A stretch of 23,117 nucleotides of DNA from an uncultured Collinsella sp. (GCA_937934355.1 CALGZY010000007.1:1-23117), one strand, 5' to 3'. Shown: positions 1 through 7,209, counted from the stretch's first letter. Numbers and translations: made by a program. The notes: generated from the letters alone by a model not told the origin.

Positions 1-545
1 CTGCCGGCTACGAGATCAACGTGAGCTGCCCTAATATCGCCGCCGGCGGTGCCGCTATGGGCTCTACGCCCGAGGGCGCCTCATCCGTTATGGCTGCCTG
101 CCGCAAGGTGACCGATAAGCCGCTGTTCGTGAAGATGGCGCCGGTCAACGTCGCCGAGATCGCCAAGGCCCTCGAGGCTGCCGGTGCCGACGGCCTTTCG
201 GTCATCAACTCCATCCAGGGCATGGCCATCGACGTCCATACCCGCAAGTCCCGCGTGGCCAAGCCCAAGGGCGGCCTTTCGGGCCCGCTGTGCCACCACA
301 TCGCCGTGCGCATGGTCTGGGAGGTAGCCCAGGCCGTCGATATCCCCATCAACGGTGTCGGCGGCGTCATGACCGGCGAGGATGCGGCTGAGTTCATCCT
401 GGCCGGCGCCACCTGCGTGTCGGTTGGTATGGCCAACTTCGTCGATCCGTGCGCCTCGATTAAGATTGCGCATGAGCTCGAGGCCTGGGCCGAGTCCCAG
501 GGCGTAAAGGACATCAACGAACTGGTAGGTGCTTTCGAATGCTAG
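1..545 (+). CDS. pyrD: Dihydroorotate dehydrogenase, catalytic subunit (3' part)
   Basis: This is the C-terminal 180 residues of class 1 dihydroorotate dehydrogenase, the FMN enzyme that oxidises dihydroorotate to orotate in pyrimidine synthesis. The gene runs in from the left edge, the first full codon is at position 3, and no start is visible. The reading begins with the EINVSCPN substrate-loop motif. It continues through a TIM-barrel strand (KMAPV) and ends with the FMN-phosphate-binding region GVGGVMTGEDAAEFILAGA followed by VSVGMANF, all typical of the 1A/1B family. A 1B enzyme would need the PyrK electron-transfer subunit, expected upstream and out of view, so the subclass is inferred. 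The stop overlaps the pyrF start by 7 bp (ATGCTAG), so the two genes are probably translationally coupled. Confidence 0.95.
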   Translation, partial: AGYEINVSCPNIAAGGAAMGSTPEGASSVMAACRKVTDKPLFVKMAPVNVAEIAKALEAAGADGLSVINSIQGMAIDVHTRKSRVAKPKGGLSGPLCHHIAVRMVWEVAQAVDIPINGVGGVMTGEDAAEFILAGATCVSVGMANFVDPCASIKIAHELEAWAESQGVKDINELVGAFEC

Positions 546-1255
546 AGACCGATGCCCGCGACCGCGTAATCGTCGCCCTCGACTGCGACCGTGAGCGTGC
601 GCTCGAGCTCGCCCACGAGCTTTCGGGCCATGCCGCTTGGCTCAAGGTTGGCATGACGCTCTATTACGCCGAGGGTCCCGAGATTGTCAAGACGTTCAAG
701 GACCTGGGCTTTAAGGTTTTCCTTGACCTTAAGTTTCATGACATTCCGCATCAGGTTCGCGGTGCCGCCCGCTCGGCTTCGCTTGCTGGTGCCGACCTGC
801 TTTCGGTCCACGGCTTGGGTTCGGGCGCCATGCTCGCTGCCTGCCGCGAGGGTGCCGAGGAGGCGCGCGAGGACCGCGCCAAGCTCGTCGCCATCACCGT
901 TCTCACGAGCATGAATCAGGATGCATTGAGCGAGATCGGCGTCGAGTCGCCCGTGGCCGAGGAGGCCGCCCGTCTGGCAAAGCTCGCTCAGGCCAACGGC
1001 ATCGATGGCATCGTGTGCTCGCCGATGGAGGCTCACGACATGCGTGAGCTGCTGGGTCCCGATGCCTTGATCGTGACTCCGGGTGTGCGTCCGGTGGGTG
1101 CCGCCTTAGGCGACCAGTCCCGCGTGGCGACGCCTTCCCAGGCTATCGAGCGAGGCGCAAGCCACATTGTGGTGGGCCGTCCCATCACCGGCGCCGACGA
1201 TCCGGTTGCCGCCTTTGACGCCATCGTCGCCGAGCTGGTCGAAAACGTCGCGTAA
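539..1255 (+). CDS. pyrF: Orotidine 5'-phosphate decarboxylase
   Basis: PyrF decarboxylates OMP to UMP, the last step of de novo UMP synthesis, in the cytosol. The 238-residue protein has the usual length of the type 1 (E. coli/Bacillus-like) family. The early strand VIVALDCD, the catalytic Asp-x-Lys-x-x-Asp array (DLKFHDIP, with D63, K65 and D68) and the C-terminal phosphate-binding VVGRPITGADDP are all visible. The mycobacterial type 2 enzyme looks different. The ATG start overlaps the end of pyrD and is preceded by a weak GGTAGGTG, so it probably depends on reading from pyrD. Its position directly upstream of mihF follows the pyrF-mihF-gmk order of Actinobacteria, although a 239-bp gap with its own promoter separates it from mihF here. 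No clear intrinsic terminator with a T-run was seen directly after the stop. Confidence 0.97.
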   Translation: MLETDARDRVIVALDCDRERALELAHELSGHAAWLKVGMTLYYAEGPEIVKTFKDLGFKVFLDLKFHDIPHQVRGAARSASLAGADLLSVHGLGSGAMLAACREGAEEAREDRAKLVAITVLTSMNQDALSEIGVESPVAEEAARLAKLAQANGIDGIVCSPMEAHDMRELLGPDALIVTPGVRPVGAALGDQSRVATPSQAIERGASHIVVGRPITGADDPVAAFDAIVAELVENVA

Positions 1256-1300
1256 AAGATTCCCCTAAGTCACCACTTTTGGGTCTCATTAGCACAAAAT

Positions 1301-1358
1301 AGCCCCTGTGCCTGCGTAAACTTTCCCATCCTTTGTGTGGAATCGCAGGTCAGGGGCT
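1301..1358. repeat. Long imperfect inverted repeat between pyrF and mihF
   Basis: AGCCCCTG (1301-1308) pairs with CAGGGGCT (1351-1358), and CCTGCG (1311-1316) pairs with CGCAGG (1344-1349). Only a 2-nt/1-nt internal bulge separates the two helices. The 27-nt centre can pair further through TTCC and GGAA. The transcript of either strand would fold into one long hairpin. There is no T-run after it on the + strand and only a weak ATTTTGT on the other strand, so it is not a textbook terminator. It could be the pyrF 3' end, a processing site or a copy of a dispersed palindromic repeat. What is seen is the symmetry; its function is unknown. Confidence 0.7.
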
Positions 1359-1377
1359 TAACTTTGGGCGCAGTATA

Positions 1378-1406
1378 TTGCACTTTTTGCGGGTATCGTC
1401 TAACCT
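1378..1406 (+). promoter_or_regulatory. Probable sigma-70-type promoter of mihF operon
   Basis: TTGCAC (1378-1383) and TAACCT (1401-1406) are separated by exactly 17 bp and lie about 90 bp before mihF. Transcription would start near 1413, giving a leader of roughly 80 nt. The -10 box falls in the centre of an 8-bp perfect inverted repeat (1387-1418), so an operator function is plausible. A second -10-like TATAAC at 1469-1474 has no matching -35. Confidence 0.5.
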
Positions 1407-1418
1407 ATGGACCCGCAA
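1387..1418. promoter_or_regulatory. Inverted repeat flanking the mihF -10 box
   Basis: TTGCGGGT (1387-1394) and ACCCGCAA (1411-1418) are perfect 8-bp complements separated by 16 bp. The left arm lies in the promoter spacer, the right arm at the predicted transcription start, and the -10 box lies between them. This is the usual geometry of a repressor operator, but no regulator is known from the window. Confidence 0.5.
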
Positions 1419-1422
1419 TTGG

Positions 1423-1452
1423 GCATTTTGTACGTTCTACGTGCTAAAATGC
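1423..1452. promoter_or_regulatory. Near-perfect palindrome in mihF leader
   Basis: GCATTTTGTACGT (1423-1435) and ACGTGCTAAAATGC (1439-1452) are inverted copies around a TCT centre, with one bulged base and one wobble. In RNA it would be a tight stem-loop in the 5' leader of mihF; in DNA it would be a dyad for a dimeric protein. No T-run follows it, so it is unlikely to be a terminator. Confidence 0.55.
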
Positions 1453-1494
1453 CAATTATTGAATCAGATATAACCCAACTATTTGGAGGTACGA

Positions 1495-1803
1495 ATGGCA
1501 CTCCCTCAGCTTACCGATGAGCAGCGTAAGCAGGCTCTTGAGAAGGCTGCTGCCGCACGTCACGCCCGCGCTGAGCTTCGCGAGCAGATCAAGAAGGGTG
1601 AGAAGTCCCTCGAGTCCGTGCTCAACTCCGATGACCCCATCGCTTCCCGCATGAAGGTTTCCACCCTCATCGAGTCTCTCCCTGGTTATGGCAAGGCCAA
1701 GGCCGCCAAGATCATGGAGGAGCTCGGCATCTCCGCTACCCGTCGCGTTCAGGGCCTTGGCGTCCGTCAGCGCGAGCAGCTCCTCGAGCAGCTGACCAAA
1801 TAA
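1495..1803 (+). CDS. mihF: Actinobacterial integration host factor
   Basis: This small basic nucleoid protein (102 residues) belongs to the mIHF family, which is confined to Actinobacteria and unrelated to the proteobacterial HU/IHF fold. It bends DNA and is needed for phage L5 integration in mycobacteria. An N-terminal helix (LTDEQRKQALEKAAAARHAR) is followed by the helix-two-turn-helix core around LPGYGKAKAAKIMEELGI and RRVQGLGVRQREQLL. The ATG at 1495 is chosen over an in-frame TTG at 1483 because GGAGGT (1485-1490) sits 4 nt before it and would overlap the TTG start. The stop TAA is followed without a gap by the gmk start. It heads a mihF-gmk-rpoZ-thiI unit and has a palindrome-rich upstream region, which suggests its own control. 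It is the strongest single marker that the organism is actinobacterial. Confidence 0.95.
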   Translation: MALPQLTDEQRKQALEKAAAARHARAELREQIKKGEKSLESVLNSDDPIASRMKVSTLIESLPGYGKAKAAKIMEELGISATRRVQGLGVRQREQLLEQLTK

Positions 1804-2373
1804 GTGAGCGCTCAGGATTCCAAGCTCTTTGTGATTTCTGGACCGTCAGGCGCGGGCAAGGGCACGCTCGTCACTCGTGTGCGCGAGCGTCGCTCTAACC
1901 TGGGCCTGACGGTTTCGGCTACCACGCGAGCCCCACGCAAAGGCGAGGTCGATGGCGTCAATTACTTTTTCCTGACGCGTGAGGAGTTCGACCGCCGCGT
2001 GGCAAACGGTGAGTTTGTTGAGTGGGCCGAGGTCCACGGTAACTGCTACGGCACGTTGGTGAGCGAGGTCACATCCAAGCTCGCCTCTGGCTCGTCTCTG
2101 ATCTTGGAGATCGATGTCCAGGGCGCCCTGCAGGTGAAGGAGCGTTTCCCCGAGGCCGTGCTGATCTTTATCAAGCCGCCTTCGCTTGAGGTACTCCGCG
2201 AGCGTCTAGTCGGTCGCGGTACCGAGACGCCCGAGACGATTGAGCTGCGTATGGCAAACGCCGCCGATGAGCTTGCCCTTGCCGACCGCTACGACGACGT
2301 CGTGGTTAATGACGATCTCGACCGCGCGACCGATGAGCTCGTTCGCGCGGTCGATATGCATGAAAGGATCTGA
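1804..2373 (+). CDS. gmk: Guanylate kinase
   Basis: This cytosolic kinase phosphorylates GMP to GDP with ATP and is essential for GTP and dGTP supply. The 189-residue protein has the family length. The P-loop GPSGAGKG is at residues 13-20, the GMP-binding segment includes SATTRAPRKGEVDGVNYFF, and the lid region has RLVGRGTE. The start is GTG at 1804, immediately after the mihF TAA with no intergenic base and no good Shine-Dalgarno, so translation is probably coupled to mihF. rpoZ follows after 5 bp. The gmk-rpoZ pair is conserved in many bacteria and places omega expression under the same transcript. Confidence 0.97.
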   Translation: MSAQDSKLFVISGPSGAGKGTLVTRVRERRSNLGLTVSATTRAPRKGEVDGVNYFFLTREEFDRRVANGEFVEWAEVHGNCYGTLVSEVTSKLASGSSLILEIDVQGALQVKERFPEAVLIFIKPPSLEVLRERLVGRGTETPETIELRMANAADELALADRYDDVVVNDDLDRATDELVRAVDMHERI

Positions 2374-2378
2374 GGTCC

Positions 2379-2660
2379 GTGTCCGTTGTAAAGCCTTGCA
2401 TTGACGATCTTCTGGAGAAGACCGATCACAACCGCTTCCTGCTCGCTTCGCTTGCTTCCAAGCGCGCCTGCGACATCAATAGCATGCTGCGTGGCCAGCA
2501 CAACCGCGTGCTTGCCGTCCAGGATGTCGATGACATCACCATCGGGCTTTCCGGTGCCGATACCATCTCGATGGCTATGGACGAGATTGTCGACGGCGAC
2601 ATCTCTTACGACGAGGCCCGTTACGAGAAGGCGCTCGGCCACAAGGTTGCTGAAGCCTAA
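2379..2660 (+). CDS. rpoZ: RNA polymerase omega subunit
   Basis: Omega (93 residues) binds the beta' subunit and helps assemble RNA polymerase. The family features visible are the N-terminal KPCIDDLLEKTDHNRFLL, the helix with ASKRACDINSML (usually KRARQIN) and the following LAVQDVDDITIGLSG. The C-terminal part (SYDEARYEKALG) carries the acidic/basic tail common in Actinobacteria. The start is GTG at 2379; the end of gmk supplies GGATCTGAGG as a weak ribosome-binding site. The stop TAA directly abuts the thiI ATG. Confidence 0.95.
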   Translation: MSVVKPCIDDLLEKTDHNRFLLASLASKRACDINSMLRGQHNRVLAVQDVDDITIGLSGADTISMAMDEIVDGDISYDEARYEKALGHKVAEA

Positions 2661-3905
2661 ATGGCGGCTCGCGTCTGCCTGGTCCACTATCACGAGGTTG
2701 GACTGAAGGGTAAGAACCGCGCACATTTTGAGCATATCCTCATGGATAACATCAAGGCGGCCTTGGCCGCCTTTTCCGTGAATGCCGTGTCTCGAATTTC
2801 CGGTTATATCCTCGTGACCTTTAACGAGCATCAGGCCGACGAGGCGGCGCGTGTCATTCGCACCGTTCCCGGCGTTGCTCGCGTGTCTTTGGCGTATCAC
2901 ACCAATCGCGACCCTCAGGAGTACTGTGCCGCCGCCGTGAAGGCGCTGCGCGAGTTTGGTTCCTTCGATTCGTTTAAGGTGCACGCCAAGCGCTCCAATA
3001 CCGACTGTGAGCTCACCTCGATTGACATCAACCGTCAGGTGGGCGAGGTGTTGTGTGAGGCCTTCCCCGATAAAAAGGTTCAAATGCACGACCCCGATGC
3101 GATGGTGCACGTACTGGTGGTCCAGGGTAGCGTTTATGTGTACGCGCGCTCCGAGCGCGGCGTGGGCGGTCTGCCGGTGGGTTCTGCCGGCAAGGTCGTG
3201 ACGCTGCTGTCGTCGGGTATCGATTCTCCGGTGGCGACCTGGATGCTCGCGCGTCGCGGCGCGGTGTGCGTGCCGGTACATTTCTCAGGTCGTCCGCAGA
3301 CGCCCGACACGAGCGAGTATTTGGTGCAGGACATCATCCGTGCGCTTGAGCCGGGTGTCCAGATCGGCCGCCTGTACGTGGTGCCGTTTGGCGACTGCCA
3401 GCGTGAGATTTCGGTCACCTGTCCCAGCAACCTGCGCGTGATCATGTATCGCCGCATTATGTATTCGGTTGCCGAGCGCATTGCACACATCGAGGGCGCC
3501 AAGGCCATCGTGACGGGCGAATCGCTTGGACAGGTTGCCTCCCAAACGCTCGAGAACATCATGGCCGTCAACGAGGCCGTGAAGATCCCCGTGTTCCGTC
3601 CTCTCATCGGTTCGGACAAGCAGGAGATCATTGCACGCGCTGAGGAGATCGGTACGTTCGATATCTCGACCGAGGCCGCTCCCGACTGCTGCACGCTCTT
3701 TATGCCGCGCCGTCCCGAGACGCACGCCAAGCTCGATGCCGTGCATGAGGCGTGGGAGCTGTTCGATCACGAGGAGATGATTGAGCGCTTGCTCAAACAG
3801 ACCGAGTATATCGACTTCGAGAGCAACACGTATAAGGCCCCTAAGACCTTAAAGCGCAAACATTCGGAGCTCGCTCCACGTGAGATTTACCAAGATCACG
3901 AATAA
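2661..3905 (+). CDS. thiI: tRNA uridine 4-sulfurtransferase
   Basis: ThiI adenylates U8 of tRNA and transfers sulfur to make 4-thiouridine; it also provides sulfur for the thiamine thiazole in some bacteria. The 414-residue form lacks the C-terminal rhodanese domain of E. coli ThiI, as in Bacillus, so a separate cysteine desulfurase/sulfur carrier must feed it. The N-terminal ferredoxin-like and THUMP domains occupy about residues 1-170. The PP-loop starts near residue 180 and reads LLSSGIDSPVATW, with Ser where most PP-loops have the first Gly of SGGxDS. TGESLGQVASQTLENI follows, and a Cys pair lies at 343-344 in DCCTLFMPRRPETH. The ATG directly follows rpoZ. This slot usually holds coaBC in other Actinobacteria (known gene order), so thiI here is a lineage-specific arrangement. 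A terminator follows. Confidence 0.95.
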   Translation: MAARVCLVHYHEVGLKGKNRAHFEHILMDNIKAALAAFSVNAVSRISGYILVTFNEHQADEAARVIRTVPGVARVSLAYHTNRDPQEYCAAAVKALREFGSFDSFKVHAKRSNTDCELTSIDINRQVGEVLCEAFPDKKVQMHDPDAMVHVLVVQGSVYVYARSERGVGGLPVGSAGKVVTLLSSGIDSPVATWMLARRGAVCVPVHFSGRPQTPDTSEYLVQDIIRALEPGVQIGRLYVVPFGDCQREISVTCPSNLRVIMYRRIMYSVAERIAHIEGAKAIVTGESLGQVASQTLENIMAVNEAVKIPVFRPLIGSDKQEIIARAEEIGTFDISTEAAPDCCTLFMPRRPETHAKLDAVHEAWELFDHEEMIERLLKQTEYIDFESNTYKAPKTLKRKHSELAPREIYQDHE

Positions 3906-3915
3906 TGTTGTGTAT

Positions 3916-3954
3916 AGACCGGCGGTGATTTTGCATCGTCGGTCTTATTCTTAT
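3916..3954 (+). terminator. Intrinsic terminator after thiI
   Basis: AGACCGGCGGTG (3916-3927) pairs with CATCGTCGGTCT (3934-3945) over 12 positions with two G-U pairs and a 6-nt loop. The T-rich TATTCTTAT follows. It closes the mihF-gmk-rpoZ-thiI unit. Confidence 0.85.
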
Positions 3955-3967
3955 CTGGGTATTTGAT

Positions 3968-4006
3968 GACAAACGGTTTGTTTGTCGACGTGTGCCTGAA
4001 TAAATG
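3968..4006 (+). promoter_or_regulatory. Candidate comEA promoter with overlapping inverted repeat
   Basis: TTGTTT (3978-3983) and TAAATG (4001-4006) are 17 bp apart, a weak match to a housekeeping promoter. A perfect 7-bp inverted repeat, GACAAAC (3968-3974) and GTTTGTC (3980-3986), overlaps the -35 box and could be an operator controlling competence genes. The rest of the 215-bp gap (3906-4120) shows no further gene. A partial repeat GGTCA/TGACC lies near 4030-4047. Confidence 0.35.
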
Positions 4007-4120
4007 GACACTTTTCCGCAAGGTTTTGGTCAGCTTTTGGTTTGACCGTGAAAACTGGTGTGGGCGTGCGGAGGCTGCGGCGCTCGTTTCCTGACACGAT
4101 GGTGTTGGGAGGTGTTTGCT

Positions 4121-4831
4121 ATGGCGCAGCGCGAGCAACACGAACGGGTTAAACGGATGGACCGCTGGGCAGAAAAGCTGCTCGGCCACAAGGCGGTGGT
4201 CGTGGCGATTCTGGTTGTCATTGCCGCCGCGAGCGGCCTAGCGATGGCAGGTTTTGGTGGCCACGCCAGCAACGTTTCATTTGAGCGTAGTGATGAGGCG
4301 GGCGTCTCGGATGTGCACGGGGCCGGGGATGCGTCACCTGACGATGTCGATGAGTCGTCTGCCAAGAGCTCTTCTGCTGCCGAGGTGTACGTCGATGTTG
4401 ATGGCGCCGTTGTGAGGCCAGGCGTGTACCGGCTCAAAGATGGAGCACGGGTATCCCAAGCGATCGATGCCGCCGGAGGGCTTACGGCCGAGGCGGATGT
4501 GACAGGGCTTAATCGTGCGTCCAAGATCACAGATGGTCAAAAGATCCATGTTCCGACGGTGGGGGAGCAACAAGCGGCTGCGACGGTCGGCGGGGCCGAA
4601 AGCGGTGCTGCCACGACTCCTGGTGCGGGGTCTTCGTCGGAGCTCGTGAACATTAATACGGCAAGTGCGGCGGAGCTGCAGACGCTTTCGGGCATCGGGC
4701 CTTCTATGGCCCAATCGATTATCGACGAGCGTACGCAAAACGGGGCCTTTGCCTCGGTTGATGACCTTATGCGCGTATCGGGGATCGGTGAGAAGAAACT
4801 CGCCAAAATCAAAGATTGCATCTGCGTATGA
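4121..4831 (+). CDS. comEA: Competence protein ComEA (membrane-anchored DNA receptor)
   Basis: ComEA is a surface-exposed DNA-binding protein that delivers incoming double-stranded DNA to the ComEC channel. This 236-residue copy has a basic N-terminus and one transmembrane helix (about residues 25-43). A low-complexity Ser/Ala/Asp linker, an SLBB domain (about 89-145, YVDVDGAVVRPGVYRL) and a second linker follow. The end is a double helix-hairpin-helix DNA-binding domain (about 175-236, with NINTASAAELQTLSGIG and VSGIGEKKLAKI). The ATG at 4121 is used because GGGAGG (4107-4112) lies 8 nt before it; an in-frame GTG at 4058 has no such site and would place a Cys/Trp-rich extension before the basic end. 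The stop overlaps the comEC start as ATGA. Its presence suggests natural transformability, but type IV pilus genes would be needed elsewhere. Confidence 0.93.
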   Translation: MAQREQHERVKRMDRWAEKLLGHKAVVVAILVVIAAASGLAMAGFGGHASNVSFERSDEAGVSDVHGAGDASPDDVDESSAKSSSAAEVYVDVDGAVVRPGVYRLKDGARVSQAIDAAGGLTAEADVTGLNRASKITDGQKIHVPTVGEQQAAATVGGAESGAATTPGAGSSSELVNINTASAAELQTLSGIGPSMAQSIIDERTQNGAFASVDDLMRVSGIGEKKLAKIKDCICV

Positions 4832-7131
4832 GCGCGACCGAGCGCGAGCATGTGATGCCACCGCGCCCATTGATGCCGTGGACGATAGCCCTTTGTGCCG
4901 GCTTGTGTGCGAGCTGTGGCTTGGTACTTAACGTGGCAGCCGATGTGCTGCTGGGAGAGCGGACAGCGCCCGTCACATTGCTTATGGCCATTCCCGTTGC
5001 GGCTGCGGCGTGCATCGTTTTGGCACGGTCCTGTATGCGTCTTGTGCGGTGGAAGCGATGGCTGTATGCCGCGGCTCTTGGCCTCGTTGCGGGAGCGGTC
5101 GTGTCCGCGGCTTGGGCGATAGGAGCGCTACACGCATCGAGGGCACTGGATAATCGGGCTGCGAGTAGTCTTGAGTTTGTTGTGCACGGCGACCCGTCCA
5201 TCAATGACGGTGTGTACTCCTATACCTGCGATGCGTATGCGGGCGAAAAGCGCTTGGGTCAGGTACGGCTGTCGTGTGATCGTGAGCTCGGCGCCGGTTC
5301 ACTTGTACGTGCTATCGGTCGCATTTCGCGCTTTGAGAATGATACGTATGGACGCTCACGCGTGCTTCGGGGCGAGCTTCGAAAGGTTAAAGTCGTCCGG
5401 TTGGTATCGATCGACGAGGGCCCTCCAGGGCCGTTGTCTTGGCTTCGAAACGAGCTCCTTGCCGTTATCGCGCCCGCGAGCGATCCGGCGTGCTCGCTCA
5501 TTGCCGGCGTTGTCTGCGGACGCTCGGCCGAGCTGCGTGCCCAGCCGGCGGGCGATTGGTTTTCGGTAACGGGCACCGCACATCTTATCGCCGTTTCGGG
5601 CAGCCATCTTGCCATCGTGGGGTTTGTGGTTGAGAGCGCCCTGCAAAAGACGCGTCTCTCTCGTGGGCTGCAGCGGGGACTGTTGGTGCTGGCCCTCGCT
5701 GCCTATGCCGTCTTTACGGGCGCCTCGCCCTCGGCCGTGCGCGCGTGCTGCATGGTGGCGGCGACGCTTGTCCCCAACGGCGCCGGACGTCGTCGGCATG
5801 GCCTCTCGGCCCTATTTTTGACCATGGCTATCTTTGTGTTGCTGCGGCCGACAGTACTGTTCGAGATGGGTTTTCAGCTATCGTGCGCCAGTGTTTTTGC
5901 CATCCTTTGTTTTTGCCCCTACGCTACCTACGCCTTGGGCGAGCTGGGTGTGCCATCGGGTGTCGCCAGTATTTTGTCTGTCACGCTGTGCTCGCAGCTG
6001 GCGACACTTCCCGTAACCATTCCCGCATTTGGGACGTTTTCGCTCATTGCCCCGCTTGCAAATGCCGTGATCGGTCCGGTGATAAGCGTGTTGCTCGCTG
6101 TATCGGTTGTGCTGGTGCCCTGCTCGCTTGTTCCGCCGCTGCGTCACGGGGCGCTTGTAGTGCCCATGATTGTCGCCCGCTGCGCCCTCTTCTTTGAGCA
6201 GCTATTTGCCGCCGTTCCGGGCGCATCCGTAAGCGTGCCGCCCGATACGCCCTTGGTATATGTGGTGCCGTTCGCGCTGGTGGCCCTCTTGGTCTGGTGG
6301 CCACGCCCCCGCGCACGGAACATGGCAGTGGGGTTGCTGTGTTTGATGCTTGCAGCTGGTGTTCCGTATGTCTATTGGGATCGATGCGCGCCGCCTTCGG
6401 TGACGGTCCTCGATGTTGGCCAGGCCGATGCGATTCTGGTTCGTCAGGGTGGCGCCGTGGCGCTCGTCGACTGTGGGCTCGATGAGCGCGTGGTGTCGGC
6501 GTTGGTTCGCAATAACGTCCACCATATTGACGCCGTCTTCGTGACGCATTGGGACGAAGACCATTGGGGTGGTCTTCCCGATGTGCTCGATCAGTTTTCG
6601 GTTGGAACCGTTGTGGTCGCGGCCGATGCGCTTGACGGCGCGCCTGCCGAGGTTCTGAATCGCCCTGGCGTAACGTATCGGCAGGTGAACCGTGGAAACA
6701 CGGTCGATATCGGCGCATTTCGGGCTCGTGTGATGTGGCCGTTTGACACAGTGGATGGTGAGGGTAATGAGGACTCGCTTGTTTTGCTGCTCTCCTATGC
6801 TCAGGAAGGAAAGCGCTTGCGTATGCTGCTGACCGGTGATTCCGAGCTCGATCAGGAGCGCGAGTTTGTACAGGAGGTGGGCGATATCGATGTCCTCAAG
6901 CTGGGGCATCACGGCTCAAAAGTTTCCGTCGACACAGACCTGCTGGAAACGCTTAAGCCCGAGCTCTCTATCGCGAGTGCGGGCGAGGGCAACCGCTACG
7001 GCCATCCATCCGATACCTGCATCGATGCCGTTCGCGATGTGGGCGGCGCGTTCGCATGCACCATCGAACAAGGAGACATTACCGTCTCGCCGACCGTAAC
7101 AGGTTTTGCCATGCGATGCCAGCGACCGTGA
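4828..7131 (+). CDS. comEC: Competence channel protein ComEC/Rec2
   Basis: ComEC is the polytopic inner-membrane channel that carries single-stranded DNA into the cytoplasm. The 767-residue protein has N-terminal hydrophobic helices, an OB-like soluble segment (about 110-200) and the Competence domain starting near residue 224 (LIAGVVCGRS, then AVSGSHLAIVGF at 255). Several membrane helices to about 520 follow. A C-terminal metallo-beta-lactamase-like domain begins at 525 (VTVLDVGQADAIL), with the metal motif THWDEDHWGG (H574, D576, D578, H579) and LGHHGSKVS further on. This domain is proposed to degrade the non-transferred strand. The ATG at 4828 shares ATGA with the comEA stop; an upstream in-frame TTG at 4816 lacks support. 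All expected domains are present and no frameshift is apparent, so the gene looks functional. holA follows after 78 bp with its own promoter. Confidence 0.95.
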   Translation: MSATEREHVMPPRPLMPWTIALCAGLCASCGLVLNVAADVLLGERTAPVTLLMAIPVAAAACIVLARSCMRLVRWKRWLYAAALGLVAGAVVSAAWAIGALHASRALDNRAASSLEFVVHGDPSINDGVYSYTCDAYAGEKRLGQVRLSCDRELGAGSLVRAIGRISRFENDTYGRSRVLRGELRKVKVVRLVSIDEGPPGPLSWLRNELLAVIAPASDPACSLIAGVVCGRSAELRAQPAGDWFSVTGTAHLIAVSGSHLAIVGFVVESALQKTRLSRGLQRGLLVLALAAYAVFTGASPSAVRACCMVAATLVPNGAGRRRHGLSALFLTMAIFVLLRPTVLFEMGFQLSCASVFAILCFCPYATYALGELGVPSGVASILSVTLCSQLATLPVTIPAFGTFSLIAPLANAVIGPVISVLLAVSVVLVPCSLVPPLRHGALVVPMIVARCALFFEQLFAAVPGASVSVPPDTPLVYVVPFALVALLVWWPRPRARNMAVGLLCLMLAAGVPYVYWDRCAPPSVTVLDVGQADAILVRQGGAVALVDCGLDERVVSALVRNNVHHIDAVFVTHWDEDHWGGLPDVLDQFSVGTVVVAADALDGAPAEVLNRPGVTYRQVNRGNTVDIGAFRARVMWPFDTVDGEGNEDSLVLLLSYAQEGKRLRMLLTGDSELDQEREFVQEVGDIDVLKLGHHGSKVSVDTDLLETLKPELSIASAGEGNRYGHPSDTCIDAVRDVGGAFACTIEQGDITVSPTVTGFAMRCQRP

Positions 7132-7139
7132 TGCTGCCG

Positions 7140-7169
7140 TTGGCGCGGGCCCAATTCGTGGGCTAGAAT
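7140..7169 (+). promoter_or_regulatory. Probable holA promoter
   Basis: TTGGCG (7140-7145) and TAGAAT (7164-7169) are separated by 18 bp, just after the comEC stop. The start would be near 7176, which excludes the upstream in-frame ATG at 7168 and supports translation from 7210. The spacer holds a small inverted repeat (GCCCA at 7149-7153, TGGGC at 7159-7163). Confidence 0.6.
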
Positions 7170-7209
7170 GGCACGGTACAAACACGAGAGCCTGCGGGAG
7201 GGGAGCGCG

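Noticed and set aside
4058..4120. Upstream GTG start for ComEA
   Set aside because: No Shine-Dalgarno, whereas GGGAGG is correctly placed before the ATG at 4121; the extension would be a Cys/Trp-rich stretch without precedent.
3906..4120. A - strand gene of about 97 codons (3896-4189)
   Set aside because: It crosses the thiI terminator and the comEA start, has no recognisable family content and runs against every neighbour.
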